This document shows, in pieces, positions 1-11,435 of a stretch of DNA of 64,000 nucleotides (position 1 is its first letter; each line of letters opens with the position of its first letter). Both the position numbers and the translations under genes were made by a program. Source of the stretch: Hormiphora californensis (lineage: Eukaryota > Ctenophora > Tentaculata > Cydippida > Pleurobrachiidae); assembly GCA_020137815.1 (NCBI GenBank), contig CM035360.1:5140250-5204249 (forward strand), in the 5' to 3' direction. The notes below the pieces were generated by a model, which saw only the letters and a program-made list of their open reading frames with translations, was not told where the DNA came from and made no database searches.

Positions 1-2120
1 CTAAGCACTATCAGATTAATACCGAATATAGGTAGGATCCCGAGGAATGCCGCTGAGATCCAGATTACACAAGAGAGAAGACCAGCAATTCTGTAACTCA
101 TCCATTTGCTGTGCTGGAGGGGGAACACCACCAGGAGATATCGCTCCACACTTCCTGAGAGAGGGGGGGGGGGGGGTGAGGATAGGGGGGGGGTGAGGAT
201 AGAGAAGTGAGGAGGATATAGACGAGGGGGCACACTTCCTGAATCCTGAGCGGGGGGGGGGGGGGGTTGACCGTTGAAGATATACTGGGGGAGAGGAAGG
301 GGGGACACACTTCTTGAGAGAGGGAGGGGGGGCTTGAAGATATACTGGAGGAGTGAGGACAGAGCCTTTACGAGGTGGTATAGAATACGATGGTAAACCG
401 GTTTCTGTCTCGATACCGATGATTGCCAAGTAAATAAAACAAGATTTCTAAACTTCTAAATTTTTTAACTTTCAAACTAAGACACGCGACCACCAGATCT
501 CTGTAACTAGGCAACCATTTTGATTGCCACGTTACTAAAATCTGGGTAACCATGCCTTGGTTTAAAAGTCAAGCAATATATATCTGACCCATGTTGTAAC
601 TATTTAGCTATCATGATACCACGTACCCAGTGCCAATGACCAGGCAGAGCAGGCGAATGCAGTGTTATCCAGAAATCCTGACAGCTCACAGAAATATGCC
701 GCTGGTCTCCAACTGAAACAGTATCTTGGTTATTGTTATGTTCTAACCCTCTCGGGGCGTGCGAAACAGAGTCTAGCATTATAGGCAATTTGGTTATACA
801 CGGTGTCTTGTTGTTGTTTTCTCCTGATAGGAGATAAAACGGACCTAAATCGAATTTTTTGGTACACACTCGGTAACCGGTTACGCTATACGTTGGTGCA
901 ACAGACACACACACACACGCACACACACACAAACACACACACACACACACACACAGATAAACTGACATGTCTAGACTTTGATATGGAAAATCTTTCATTG
1001 AAACTGACAGTTCTATTAATAGTTAATGATAACAATTCATCATTAAAGATCTGAGATACAGGCATCTCTGGTCAAACCAATTGGTATGTCAATTGATGTA
1101 CAATATATAATTTGAATCTAGAGATCTCTCAGACATGCAACAAGGAAGATGTCGTTGCGTGGTCATGTCTATCAAAGAAATCATAGATATCTTTTGTAAT
1201 TGTGACATATTGACAATTGTGTCAGTTGTCTGAGACTGAAATAGAGAGATAGAAAGAGAGATAGATAGAGAAAATTCAACTATTACGTCGAGGAAGTTAG
1301 TTATTTTAATTACCCAAGACATAACTAATATATAACATATGACTACTAAAACATTTAGTATGCTGGGGTAAAGCTAAGTAAAACATATCACTTTTTATGG
1401 GTAGTTATAACGTTGTTATACCGTCTAACCTGATATCAGCGAACAGTGCCCGAGTGATCAATGGCAGAGTATATGCACAGATGAAGATGTTGGCGATGGC
1501 AATGTTTAGTACAAAGAGACTGTTGGGATATCTCCATCTCCTTCTTGAGATGATCACCAGAATAACCAGTAGGTTCCCACAGAATCCAACCACTGACAAC
1601 AGAATTGTTGTCGCCTGGAGAGAGGAAGTTAGTATAGCATAGACAGTGGAAGCAGTAGGGGAGAGAGGGACAGTAGAGAATAGAGGGGAAATAGAGAGGA
1701 AGGTTAGTAGCCGGGGAGGAAATTCAAATTAATATACCTAATTTATTTTTGAACCATATAAATGTTCCTAGAAGGAAGCCTAGCTTTTCATGGAAAAGGA
1801 AATTGCTCAATCATTCTACGAATAATTGGACTGTCTTACTATAATATGATTTTAAATAGACGTTAGACATTGATTAAGAAACTCTCCGGATATTCGCGAA
1901 TAAAGGGAATGTAATGATGCGAGGGGAACCCACACCTTCACTACCTACTGTACAACATTAATACTTCTGAAAAACTAAAAACACTGAAAGCTGTATGAAT
2001 TGGACTACAATTACTTACCCTCAGAGCGTCAATCTCATTCTGTGTGTAGTAATCCAGTAGGGTTACATTTCGTGTTGTCACGTTCTGCTTCACGACGGCA
2101 GCAGGCACCACTTCTTCCAT
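1..2120 (-). CDS. Class A (rhodopsin-type) GPCR, 5' part; continues off the left edge
   Basis: Plasma-membrane receptor; ligand unknown. Exons read on the minus strand: 2120-2019 (Met start; 34-residue N-terminus with two NVT glycosylation sites; donor AGG|GTAAGT), 1614-1430 (TM1 with the GN motif in GFCGNLLVILVI, ICL1, TM2 NIAIANIF...LP; donor CAG|GTTAGA), 712-627 (ECL1 Trp, the conserved Cys in AAYFCELSGF, TM3 ACSAWSLAL; donor TGG|GTACGT) and an exon from about 108-113 to the edge (TM4, SCVIWISAAFLGILP). The first three exons join in frame (phases 0, 2, 1). The short exon expected to carry the end of TM3 and ICL2 (about 350-430) could not be placed. TM5-7 would lie beyond base 1. The usual Asp of TM2 is Asn here. 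The TM3-TM4 intron contains a run of poly-G blocks. Confidence 0.85.
158..345. repeat. Poly-G rich low-complexity tract
   Basis: Repeated blocks of 7-15 consecutive G separated by short GA-rich linkers, lying in a GPCR intron. On the minus strand it reads as proline-rich ORFs, which are artefacts of the C-runs. It may form G-quadruplexes. Confidence 0.9.
902..957. repeat. (CA)n microsatellite
   Basis: About 56 bp of CA dinucleotides with a few interruptions, inside the GPCR intron between the TM2 and TM3 exons. Confidence 0.95.
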
Positions 2121-3260
2121 GTCTCCTTCCTACTATATTGATGACAGAGGGTTAGTACTCAAGTACTGTTGTATTGCCTTGCTTGACCCCGTAAAGGAGG
2201 GTTAGAAAATAACAACTTTTGTAGTAGCTTGGGAGTTAGGAGTACTTGGGATATGATAGACATGCACTCTAGAGTTTAGAGTACTCTACAGGCCCACTAT
2301 AGATACAAGTAAAGGCATAACAAAGGAGTTGTATAAGTTCCTGCACTACATGAACAACAATAATAAAATATACTAGGATAGTATAATAATATCCATAGCG
2401 GGGGGATATAACGCATAATTAGAGGGAATATATGCGAATAATATATTATTTAGACCGGCCCCCTGGACAAATTAACACCGCCAACAATCCATGCACTGCT
2501 GCACCTGATAATACTATGGGTATATGTAGTAGTATAGGTATATTATACGTCATAATATAGATTTTGAGCAATAAAGGGAAACAGAGAGAACTGGGGTCAA
2601 ACAAGGGTCAGCATTGAGAGCTGTTACTTTCTTGAGTATTACTCCAATAGATAGACAATTACTGAGAAAGGGGAATATGCCGCAAAAGCAAAAAAATAAA
2701 GAGAAACAGCCTAGTATAATAGCAGCATTTATATTGTTCAGCCTGGTTAACGCAGCTTAGCCTCGAGCTGCATAAAAAGTGGACGAAAGTCGAAAGTAAC
2801 AGACAAAATATGGCAAAAATCTATACCCCTCTCTCACCCCTTACTCAAAAAATACAGGTTGGGAAAATCTTCGTGGACAGAGACGTAATGAAACCAATCA
2901 TTGGATGGCGGGACCAAGCTAGATAACTGCGTCGAAAGAGGGAAAAGAGGGAGAACAAAAGGAGGGAAAGAAAGCCAAATTGTCGACCATCTTCTTTCTC
3001 TGTGCAGATATGATCAGCCAGACAATAAAATGAGTGTCATACAAATTTCGATAATAGCCCTCAACAATATCGAAACTCAATCAGTATTAATGAAATTCGA
3101 AACAAATGTCGGGGTATAAAAACTAATTCTATAAGGCTTGTAAAATCAACTATCAAGAGAGTAGCGTCGGTAACTATAAAACTTTCAACAGTTTCTTTAT
3201 GTCTCCATTCTTCTCTCTCTCTCTCTCTTTTTTTCTCTCTCTCTCTCTTTTCTTTTTTTC
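2121..3260. other. Intergenic spacer between GPCR start and GNAT end
   Basis: No coding exon recognised. It holds the presumed GPCR promoter and, near 2176-2213, an inverted copy of a short interspersed motif (TTCTAACCCTCCTTTACGGGG type) also seen near 740, 6745, 16900, 17565, 45095 and 52380. A CT-rich stretch (about 3210-3265) closes the interval. Confidence 0.6.
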
Positions 3261-3266
3261 TTTATT
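3261..3266 (-). terminator. Poly(A) signal AATAAA of the GNAT gene
   Basis: AATAAA on the minus strand, 53 bp past the GNAT stop codon, a normal position for a 3' end signal. Confidence 0.6.
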
Positions 3267-3318
3267 CTCGCCAACTAAATCCATTACAATTTATCCATTT
3301 CTCTACACACACACGGTT

Positions 3319-3675
3319 CTAACAAAGCAGAGATTTGTGTACGGGAGGTATCTTATCCAATCGAGGCAGCTGACTACCATCCGCCTCCTTGATCTCATCA
3401 TACCTCACCTCCCTCTCAATCTCATAGCCAAGCTTCTTAAAGATGGCCTGAGAGTAGACACCCGTTCCAATGGATATACCGTGAGTGCAGCCCTTACTCT
3501 TAGCCAGCACCTCCGACGCAACAATCAGCCTCTCACCCAAACCATGGCCCCTGTGGTCCGGATGAACCACAAGAAATGTGTCGGAGAGAATCTTATCAGT
3601 GGAGAACCTCTCGAAAAAGGGTGTTTTATCGTACCCCGCAGCAGCGAACATGATGGGGAGACGTGTGAAGACAGC
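3319..3675 (-). CDS. GNAT-family N-acetyltransferase, C-terminal exon
   Basis: Acetyl-CoA dependent acetyltransferase; substrate unknown. The exon starts after CTTACAG at 3675 and runs in frame to a stop ending at 3319 (118 codons). It contains the acetyl-CoA pyrophosphate loop of motif A (VVHPDHRGHGLGERL, pattern V-x-P-x-x-R-x-x-G-x-G), a following helix, and the FKKLGYE segment typical of motif B (the tyrosine/aromatic end of GNAT folds). About half of a normal GNAT domain is present. The N-terminal exons should lie at higher coordinates, but I could not identify them among the repeats of 3.7-11 kb. The ORF on the opposite strand here is a shadow. It resembles arylalkylamine/diamine acetyltransferase-like proteins only loosely. 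Confidence 0.8.
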   Translation of the reverse strand, partial: AVFTRLPIMFAAAGYDKTPFFERFSTDKILSDTFLVVHPDHRGHGLGERLIVASEVLAKSKGCTHGISIGTGVYSQAIFKKLGYEIEREVRYDEIKEADGSQLPRLDKIPPVHKSLLC

Positions 3676-3836
3676 CTGTAAGTGTGCACACAGCAGAGCT
3701 GGTGTAAGCTGAAACGCATGTAAAACACAATTACATGCGGGGATAACAATTATACCTCACATTCAACAACTTATATAGTACTTAAATAGCAGTTGCTGTC
3801 TGGCGGCGCCAGACCTCGTTTAAATTCTCAGTGGAT

Positions 3837-3921
3837 CTGTCAGGCCAATGCTCTGACCACAGTTCTCGCGCGCTCCGCGTTTGAGAGAAATGAGAATAGG
3901 GTCAGGCCAATGCTCTGACAG
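3837..3921. mobile_element. 85-bp hAT-like MITE (CTGTCAGGCC ends)
   Basis: Starts CTGTCAGGCCAATGCTCTGAC and ends with GCTCTGACAG, the inverse of the start, with a second internal copy of the CAGGCCAATGCTCTGAC segment. Flanking 8-mers are CAGTGGAT and GAGTGGAT (7 of 8 identical), as expected for an aged hAT target-site duplication. A related stretch (CTGTCTGGCGGCGCCAGACC) begins just upstream at 3796. Confidence 0.65.
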
Positions 3922-4184
3922 GAGTGGATCAACTGAGCGCGCTGAGAATCGGCTCGGTTGTTTGAAAAACGTATGTCTAATTCAGACTATATGAAAATTA
4001 TTGCTTCACTAAAATGTTCAGTGAAGCAAATATTTACGAAATAATTTACTGCACAACTGAACGCATCTAATTATTTTATTTGTTCGAGGTCGAACTCCCA
4101 CGTAGTAACGCGAGTTGTTGCAACATCGCTCAGCGATCGAGACAATGCAAATGGGGGAGATATCTCTTGAAAGCAGTGGGTGAC

Positions 4185-4245
4185 CTGTCTGGCGCCGAGA
4201 CCCATCTGAGCGTACTGTCAAATGGGGTATGGCGCCGCCATACAG
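4185..4245. mobile_element. 61-bp hAT-like MITE (CTGTCTGGCG / GCCATACAG ends)
   Basis: Same family as the copies at 25018-25084 and 45150-45238: it begins CTGTCTGGCGCCG, contains GACCCATCTGAGCG, and ends GGCGCCGCCATACAG. Flanking 8-mers are TGGGTGAC and TCGGTGAC (7 of 8 identical). Confidence 0.7.
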
Positions 4246-4698
4246 TCGGTGACAGGGGCACATATAGATCAGAGGGTCATTATAAAACTCGATGTCTCGT
4301 TCGAGACATCGGCATATAATGGAACACGTACAGCTGCAGCACATACAATATCCCCCCTCCCATTCTAACATAATACCCCTCCCTCCTTCTGATCCCCCTA
4401 CCCCACTCCCCCATTCTAACATAATACCCCTCCCCCTCCCCTCCATCCCCCCATTCTAACATGTGGTGGCTTTAACATGTAACATTGTCTAGCTGGAATC
4501 ATAAGTAGTTTGTTTTTAGAGTTTTTTTAGAAGATATGAACCCCGATCATGTCAGTCACTCCTTTTCCCAGCCGACCTTACTAGGCTAACAATCATCGGC
4601 ATCCTACTAAATAACTACTTAGTACAAACAGAAATATATCGATTACAAGTCGCGACTGAGTTATAGGATCGCTAACACCTGTAAATTAGGATCAGAGC

Positions 4699-4700
4699 GC

Positions 4701-4732
<32 letters not shown>

Positions 4733-4929
4733 GAGAGAAAGAGAGAGAGAGAGAAAGAGAGACAGAGGTAGGTAATTATGAGACTGAAACCAACTGGGAA
4801 ATTAATGTGGCTTGCAGCATAAACAAATCAAAGCAACTCTGATGGAAGTGTGAATGTGGCCGTGGTTTCAAGAGAGGGGGGCAAGAGAGAGAAAGAGGGC
4901 CCGGGCAGAGAGAGAGAGAGAGTGAGAGA

Positions 4930-5012
<83 letters not shown>

Positions 5013-5028
5013 GAGAGAGAGAGAGATG
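4699..5028. repeat. (GA)n microsatellite, two blocks
   Basis: Interrupted GA tract at 4699-4765 and a longer one at about 4905-5028. The long RE/SLSL reading frames across it are translations of the repeat, not genes. Confidence 0.95.
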
Positions 5029-5039
5029 GTAAAATGGGT

Positions 5040-5830
5040 ATTTTAGCGTGCATGCGTGACAACCAAATTGTAGTGAACCATGTCCGATGTATGACACAAT
5101 GAAGAGGTTGCAAGTCACGTAATGTACACATGTCGAACCAGTCGAACATGGTATGGGGGTAACCTGTGCCCTAATATCACACTAACGGGATTGATCGTGT
5201 CTCCCCCTTCCCTCCTTCCACACCAAATACTGTGCACGAGACGACAGAGAAGGAGGAAAGGGTGTCGGAGCCCTAAACTATAGTCTATCATGGTTGCAGG
5301 GATCGTAATATGAACACGCCCCCTCCCCTCCCTTCCCTGCCATACCCCTTGATTACACCACCATTTACAGAGATGCAATATGGGAGTAACTAGCCCCTTA
5401 GTTGAAACTTGATTATGCATACATACTGACAATATAATCTGAGTTACGCTGAAAGAGATAGATAGAGAGAGAGAAAGAGAGATAGAAGCTGAGAGAAAAG
5501 AGAGAAAGAGATAGCAAATCAGTAAAAACTCTCTCATATTTGATTGGAATATTGCACTCAGAAAGCAACGCTCCACCTCTTCTTCGCGTCGTTACTGGTG
5601 GAGAATGCTGGGCGATAATTATCTAGGCCCACACTCCTTTTAGTGGCATGTGTTAAAATGCAGGAAATATGTTGTTCGGTGGAATTGCGACAAGCTAAAT
5701 GAAAACCGAAAACGCAACGAGAAAAAAGGAAAATATTGAAGATGAAATGACGACAAGCAGACATGCTAGCTGTACCCCCTGGACGGTACAAAGCAATCAT
5801 TTTATCCCATTGTGTTATCCCTCTAACAAT
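5040..5830. other. Spacer without recognised gene
   Basis: Unique-looking sequence with a small GATA/GA patch at about 5456-5510. No domain, splice-consistent exon or RNA gene recognised. Confidence 0.5.
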
Positions 5831-5838
5831 CTCACTGA

Positions 5839-5962
5839 TCAATTGTCCCTCTCTATCTCTCTCTCTATCTCTCTCTCTCTATCTATCTCTCCCTCTGTCT
5901 CTCCCTCTGTCTCTCTCTCTCACCCTCCCTCTTTCTCTCTCTCACTCGCTCTCTAACCCTCT

Positions 5963-6023
<61 letters not shown>

Positions 6024-6141
6024 CTCTCCCTCTGTCTCTCTCTCTCCCTGTCCCTCTCTCTCACCCTCCCTCTTTCTCTCTCTCACTCTCTCTCTATCCC
6101 TCTATCTTCTTTCTCTCTCTCTCACCCTCCCTCTCTCTCCC
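5839..6141. repeat. (CT)n microsatellite, interrupted
   Basis: About 300 bp of CT repeat with CCCT, TGTC and ATCT interruptions. Two internal segments (about 5900-5970 and 6030-6110) repeat one another, including the CACCCTCCCTCTTTCTC interruption, which suggests a higher-order duplication of roughly 130 bp. Confidence 0.9.
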
Positions 6142-7116
6142 ATGCCAATTTCGAGTGCAACAAGTCCTGCATCTTACTTGGTTGGCCGGTAGAAGTGATG
6201 AAGTACGATGCCCGGGAGAAGTGTGAGACAAAAATTAGTAACAAGAAACGGAGATGACAGTTAGTCGGAATAACGAAACAGCTATCTATTTATCCATAGC
6301 GCTGTATTTCCCTACTACCCATTTTCAAGGATTACGATATTTAATAGCAGTTAGAGAAGTCTAGATATTGCATAGATATTACCTTTATGAAATGCGTATA
6401 CTAATGAGATGAAGCTAAGATAAAGTGAAGGCTGAAGAGATAGCAAAGGAAAATGCTAATGAAACGGTTTCTAAAAAAAGAATTCTTTCAAGAAGAAGGA
6501 GGACAATGCAATCTACAATAAGATTGACCGCATCAAAAACAGATCCCCATTTTTAGACCTGACTTGTAAACGAGAAAGTGTTTTAATCATACACAACTTC
6601 ACTGTCCATACCTTTACCATGCCTTGCTCGACCTTCTCTCACTGCGCCCCGGCGCACAATGCTGCGACAGGCTGGTTTGCCGGGCGTGACTAAGACTTAA
6701 AATCCGTTGCACACGTAATCTTTGTGCGTGCATATTGTAAAAGAGGGTTAGAAAATAACAAACATTTAACTTTGCAGCAGCTAGAACAATTCTTCAGACT
6801 GCTCTACAGCAGCAGTCTAAGATATGCCAGTCTGACACTAAAATAGCTCTATTTGTGAGCATTTAGCGAGGGCTAAAGAAATAATTACAGATAGAGGTAC
6901 TACTTTTTGAGAAATGTCTATAGAATACAGGTAAAATTGGACAACTAAAAAATATAAAACTCAGTCCACTTCTTTTTAATTTTATCATTTCGCAGTCGAT
7001 TACTAACAACGCGTAGAAAAACTCATAAAACGGAGTAGAGAGAAAAAATATTATTGCTTAATAAAAAACGATGATCATAATGTCGGGAAATGAAAAACAG
7101 ACCTCCATAGCTGGAG

Positions 7117-7430
<314 letters not shown>

Positions 7431-7535
7431 AACCTAATGATCATCACAATATAAGCCTGGCCGGTCTCTGATACCAACAAATTACGACAAATGATCGTTG
7501 TATCACTGGGCATATACGTAATTAAAACGCAGCTA

Positions 7536-8126
7536 CCCCAGTGGTGCTCGATTGCTTAACGTTCAAATTGAATTGGCCGTTCAAAAAAGCGTTGCCGTTG
7601 GAAAATTTCAGTAAAAAATGTAAAATTCATGTGCGGGATTTGAACCCGGTACCTTGCGTGTGGTAAGTATGGCGCCTTAGCCACTCGGCCACATCGGAGA
7701 TGTAGATTGTCGTTTTTTAACGGCTTTATACCTTATTCGTGTCACTAATACTCACTAGACCTATGAAATCAATTGACTCTATCTTACCGATCTACCGCCT
7801 ATCTACGGTTCTAAACTGTTCATTAGACCACACTTAGTCACAAATGGGGTTTGGTTTTGGTTGTTTTGAATTTTAACTCATCAAATAAGCCATTTTGTCA
7901 AATTTTGACTAAGTCTCACTAGTAGACCTATGAAATCAATTGACTCTATCTTACCGATCTACCGCCTATCTACGGTTCTAAACTGTTCATTAGACCACAC
8001 TTAGTCACAAATGGGGCTTGGTTTATGTTATTGTGAATTTTGCCGTTCAGATGAGCTATTTTCTTCAAATTTTGCCGTTCAAAATATTTCGATAGAGTTA
8101 AGATTTTTAATCGAGCACCACTGGGG
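7536..8126. mobile_element. 591-bp non-autonomous TIR element
   Basis: Terminal inverted repeats of 18 bp (CCCCAGTGGTGCTCGATT and its complement) are flanked on both sides by CAGCTA, a 6-bp candidate target duplication. There is no transposase ORF. Inside are a tRNA-like segment (7628-7697) and a direct duplication of about 100 bp (7748-7848 and 7915-8012, starting ACTCACTAG...) that is almost identical in both copies. Confidence 0.8.
7628..7697 (-). ncRNA. tRNA-like segment inside the TIR element
   Basis: On the minus strand it has a Pol III A box (TGGCCGAGTGG) and B box (GGTTCAAATCC) in normal tRNA order. The D-arm resembles Leu/Ser tRNAs (GTGGCCGAGTGGCTAAGGC). The anticodon stem and acceptor stem pair poorly, so this is more likely a tRNA-derived (SINE-like) or decayed tRNA sequence than a functional tRNA. 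Confidence 0.65.
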
Positions 8127-8274
8127 CAGCTACTTAAATTGAGCATCTTTAATTATGATTATTCATCAGACTGCTACATGCCCAACCCTTATAACAACAT
8201 GTGACCTCTATCTCTATCCATCTCCTCCTCGTAGCGTTATTTCTCCACATCTATAATTCAAACTACAGCTACTA

Positions 8275-8370
8275 CCGGAATTGATAATTCCAATGCAATG
8301 TGCAGCAGGACACTATAATGCCGGAATTGATAATTCCAATGCAATGTGCAGCAGGACACTATAATACCGG
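8275..8370. repeat. 46-bp tandem repeat
   Basis: Units begin with CCGGAATTGATAATTCC at 8275 and 8321, with a partial third copy (CCGGAATTG) at 8367, a period of 46 bp. The start of each unit is itself a palindrome (GGAATT..AATTCC). Confidence 0.9.
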
Positions 8371-8509
8371 AATTGAAACACGCCGCATTGTTCAAGTTAA
8401 CGAGGTGTCTGTCAACACGCGAGCTAAACAGGCCGCGGGGTGCTGCTGCAGCATACACACACGTACACACGCAGCTGGGAGCAGGAAGCGATACTAAGGA
8501 GAGAGAATG

Positions 8510-8696
<187 letters not shown>

Positions 8697-8729
8697 AGAA
8701 AAGCTAGGTTTGGTACCCAAACATGCAGT

Positions 8730-11435
8730 TCCTGCAGCAGGGTACGATACTACAATAAACACACACAACTAAACACCATCGCACTAAGACGCCAATTTGT
8801 GCATCTATAAACACACAAACACACACAGTTTCACAGTGCAGTGTGTCATGGTTGTGACGTTCGAATTATCATTAATGCTGATGAGAAAGGTATGAATAAT
8901 TCACACACATGTGACTTCCACCTACATGGTGGGAGCGGCCCAATTAGTGCCAATAAAATGACACTGTGTTTTTACGTGTTTGGGATTAAAAGAGGAAATT
9001 AAAATTAAAATCAAATTGTAGTACACAAAATGAAGGACTAGTTGTGCGAATGTCAGCCCTTGAAAAATCTAAAATTAGCCATGCTAAGAAAAATTGAAAA
9101 CCGCTTAAATCCAGTATGCTAATTAGAAGTAATTATTATACGAATGGTGTTTATTCTTCTTCGGTACGGATGAGAGAGAGAAATAATGGAAAAGAGAGAG
9201 AGAGAGAGAGAAGGAGAGAAACAAATTCCAGAATTGGGAGGAGGCAGAAAGACATGTGCCATAATATTAAAGTGCCATTAATTCAGAAGACGGAAGTAGT
9301 GCGGTAACCCAAAAGAATTGTGCTCGTGACGCCGTTAATGAGTGTTTCAGACAATCAACGTCTGAAAAGTAAAAACCCAATGATGCCACATTTCTCTCCA
9401 GAGACAAAGGAGTGGTGTGAGATCATAGGAAGTGACAGAAATCAGTAATTATTGTACAGATATTTTCAACCCTTCCCTGTTGTACTGCGTCACAACAACG
9501 TCAACTCTGACAATGAGTACAGCAAATACAAACAGTTATTGCATTGCTGCTGCACCAAAATCCATAGCATACGCCCATTCATATTTCCTAGGGTAAGGGA
9601 TATTCGTATAAAAACATGCAATATGCATCGTACGATCTGCAGTTTAGCAGGCGTCTGAGCTGCTGTACCTAACTGCAGCAGACCTTACTCAGCTACATGC
9701 AGTATGAGGCAAGAATATAATGGGTCCAATATTGTATGTGTGACATGTGTATATCAGTATTAGCCGCGGTTGCTCTTTTAGTGCCAGTTCACACTATTAT
9801 AAACAGTCTTCAGTCATCAATCAATCAATCTTGGCAGGAGATACAACCACTATCAGGCCTACAACACGACATTACTTAGCAAAAAACTCTCTCTCCCCCT
9901 ACAGCATATATATTTTGCTAAGTGAGTATAGACTCGTTCCTCTCCTTCCTCTCCTTTCTTACAATGCACATGCTGATATTATACTGCCACTGATCTGCCA
10001 GATGCTTTTCTCTCTCTCACTCTCTCAATCCCATCTCACTCTCTCACTCGGTCCCTCTCGCTCTCTGATCCTGAGACCTGGAGCGATTATAACTGCAGCA
10101 TCGATAGCCATTGTTGTATTGTATCCGATGAATAGGCATAGAAGGGGATAGAGAAGGGTTGACTAAGTGGCCAATGCAAGAGCTAAGAAGGGAAAAAATA
10201 TTATTCGCTGCTCTTTGTCCTGAGACCTATAGGCAGCATGTTCTTGTACATATTTCTCTCAGGAGGATATTGAGCTCTCTAAAAATCCTTTGGTTACTTA
10301 AAAAAAGAAAAATGTGAAGACAAAAAATCAAATGTGTTGCTGGACACACACCGTAAACATGAAGTAAACAAACTGCAGTGTGGATACTGAAACAATTGGG
10401 TGTTGACAGGTGAAAATACCTCTTGGCTCTTTCTAACCGTTAAGTGTGTGGGCTCGCTGATGACAGCTGATTTACAACCTGGAAATTTGTGAATGACGTA
10501 GAGAGTCACCTAATTGACAAAATCGGTACTTATTGTGCACGAATATAAAATATCGGTTTCGATTTTGAGTTGACTCTTTTCTGTCAAGAGTCCTAATATG
10601 TATATACCTCGCGACACAGTTGGACCCGCGTGACCAGAAAACCAGTTTACCGAATGGATAAATCCACCTGAATAAGAGATTGACAATATTTCACTCCGTT
10701 ATTCGGACCTTTTTCAAATTTTTGGGACTTTGGAGCAAAAATGTTAATGGTTTCGCCTGTAAAGTTTCATACATTGGACAGCTTAAGTAGCTTGTAAGCT
10801 CACTATTTACCCTCTGAATTAGGGTTGAGCCGCTCAACCTGAGCGACAGCCGATAACACAGCCTGTTTGAGATTTTGAGCAAAAAGTCAAAGCAAAAAGT
10901 TGGCCTAGTTATATGCTACAGGCCCTAAAAGCCGTGGAAAACGCGCGCACTTGGGGTCTGCAGCGCATGCCAAAGCAAAAAGTCAAAAAGTTGGAAGTTT
11001 TGCGAAATCCAGTTTACGTTTGGCGGAAGTGGAAATACGATGCATTTTCGGGATGTGTTTGGAACGCGCCAAATTTGACTGTGTTACGATGCATTTTGTG
11101 CCGCGCTTGAATTCTAAATTTCACACAGAGCTCCTATCCGAATTTTCACATTTTTCGGAAAAACTTTTTACTCTTCTTGCTTCCTTTTACTTTACATTTG
11201 CTGCTGCAGACTGCAGTGAGCAGTCCCCCCTATGCTTACGATTTTGACCGCCATTTTGACCGCCATTAGGGCGAGGACATCATTTTCCGCATAATAGGAA
11301 TGTGAATCAACTAATTTTCAGCCCATATATGGGTCGCTTGAACGTTTTCTAGGCTAGAAATTCTAGCGCATAATTTTTACAAATGTTATTTAAACTAAAA
11401 CGTCTATCAACAGACCTCCCGTTATAGTATGAATA
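8730..11435. other. Long spacer upstream of LRR1
   Basis: No exon recognised. There is a short GA tract (9188-9210). AAAGCAAAAAGT is repeated near 10890 and 10973, and GATGCATTTT occurs twice near 11040 and 11090, so 10.85-11.1 kb may be an old degraded repeat. The LRR1 promoter should lie in its last few hundred bases. Confidence 0.45.

Noticed and set aside
7751-8015. CRISPR-like array from the two 100-bp repeats
   Set aside because: Only two long copies, within a TIR element of a eukaryotic genome; no cas genes or spacer structure.
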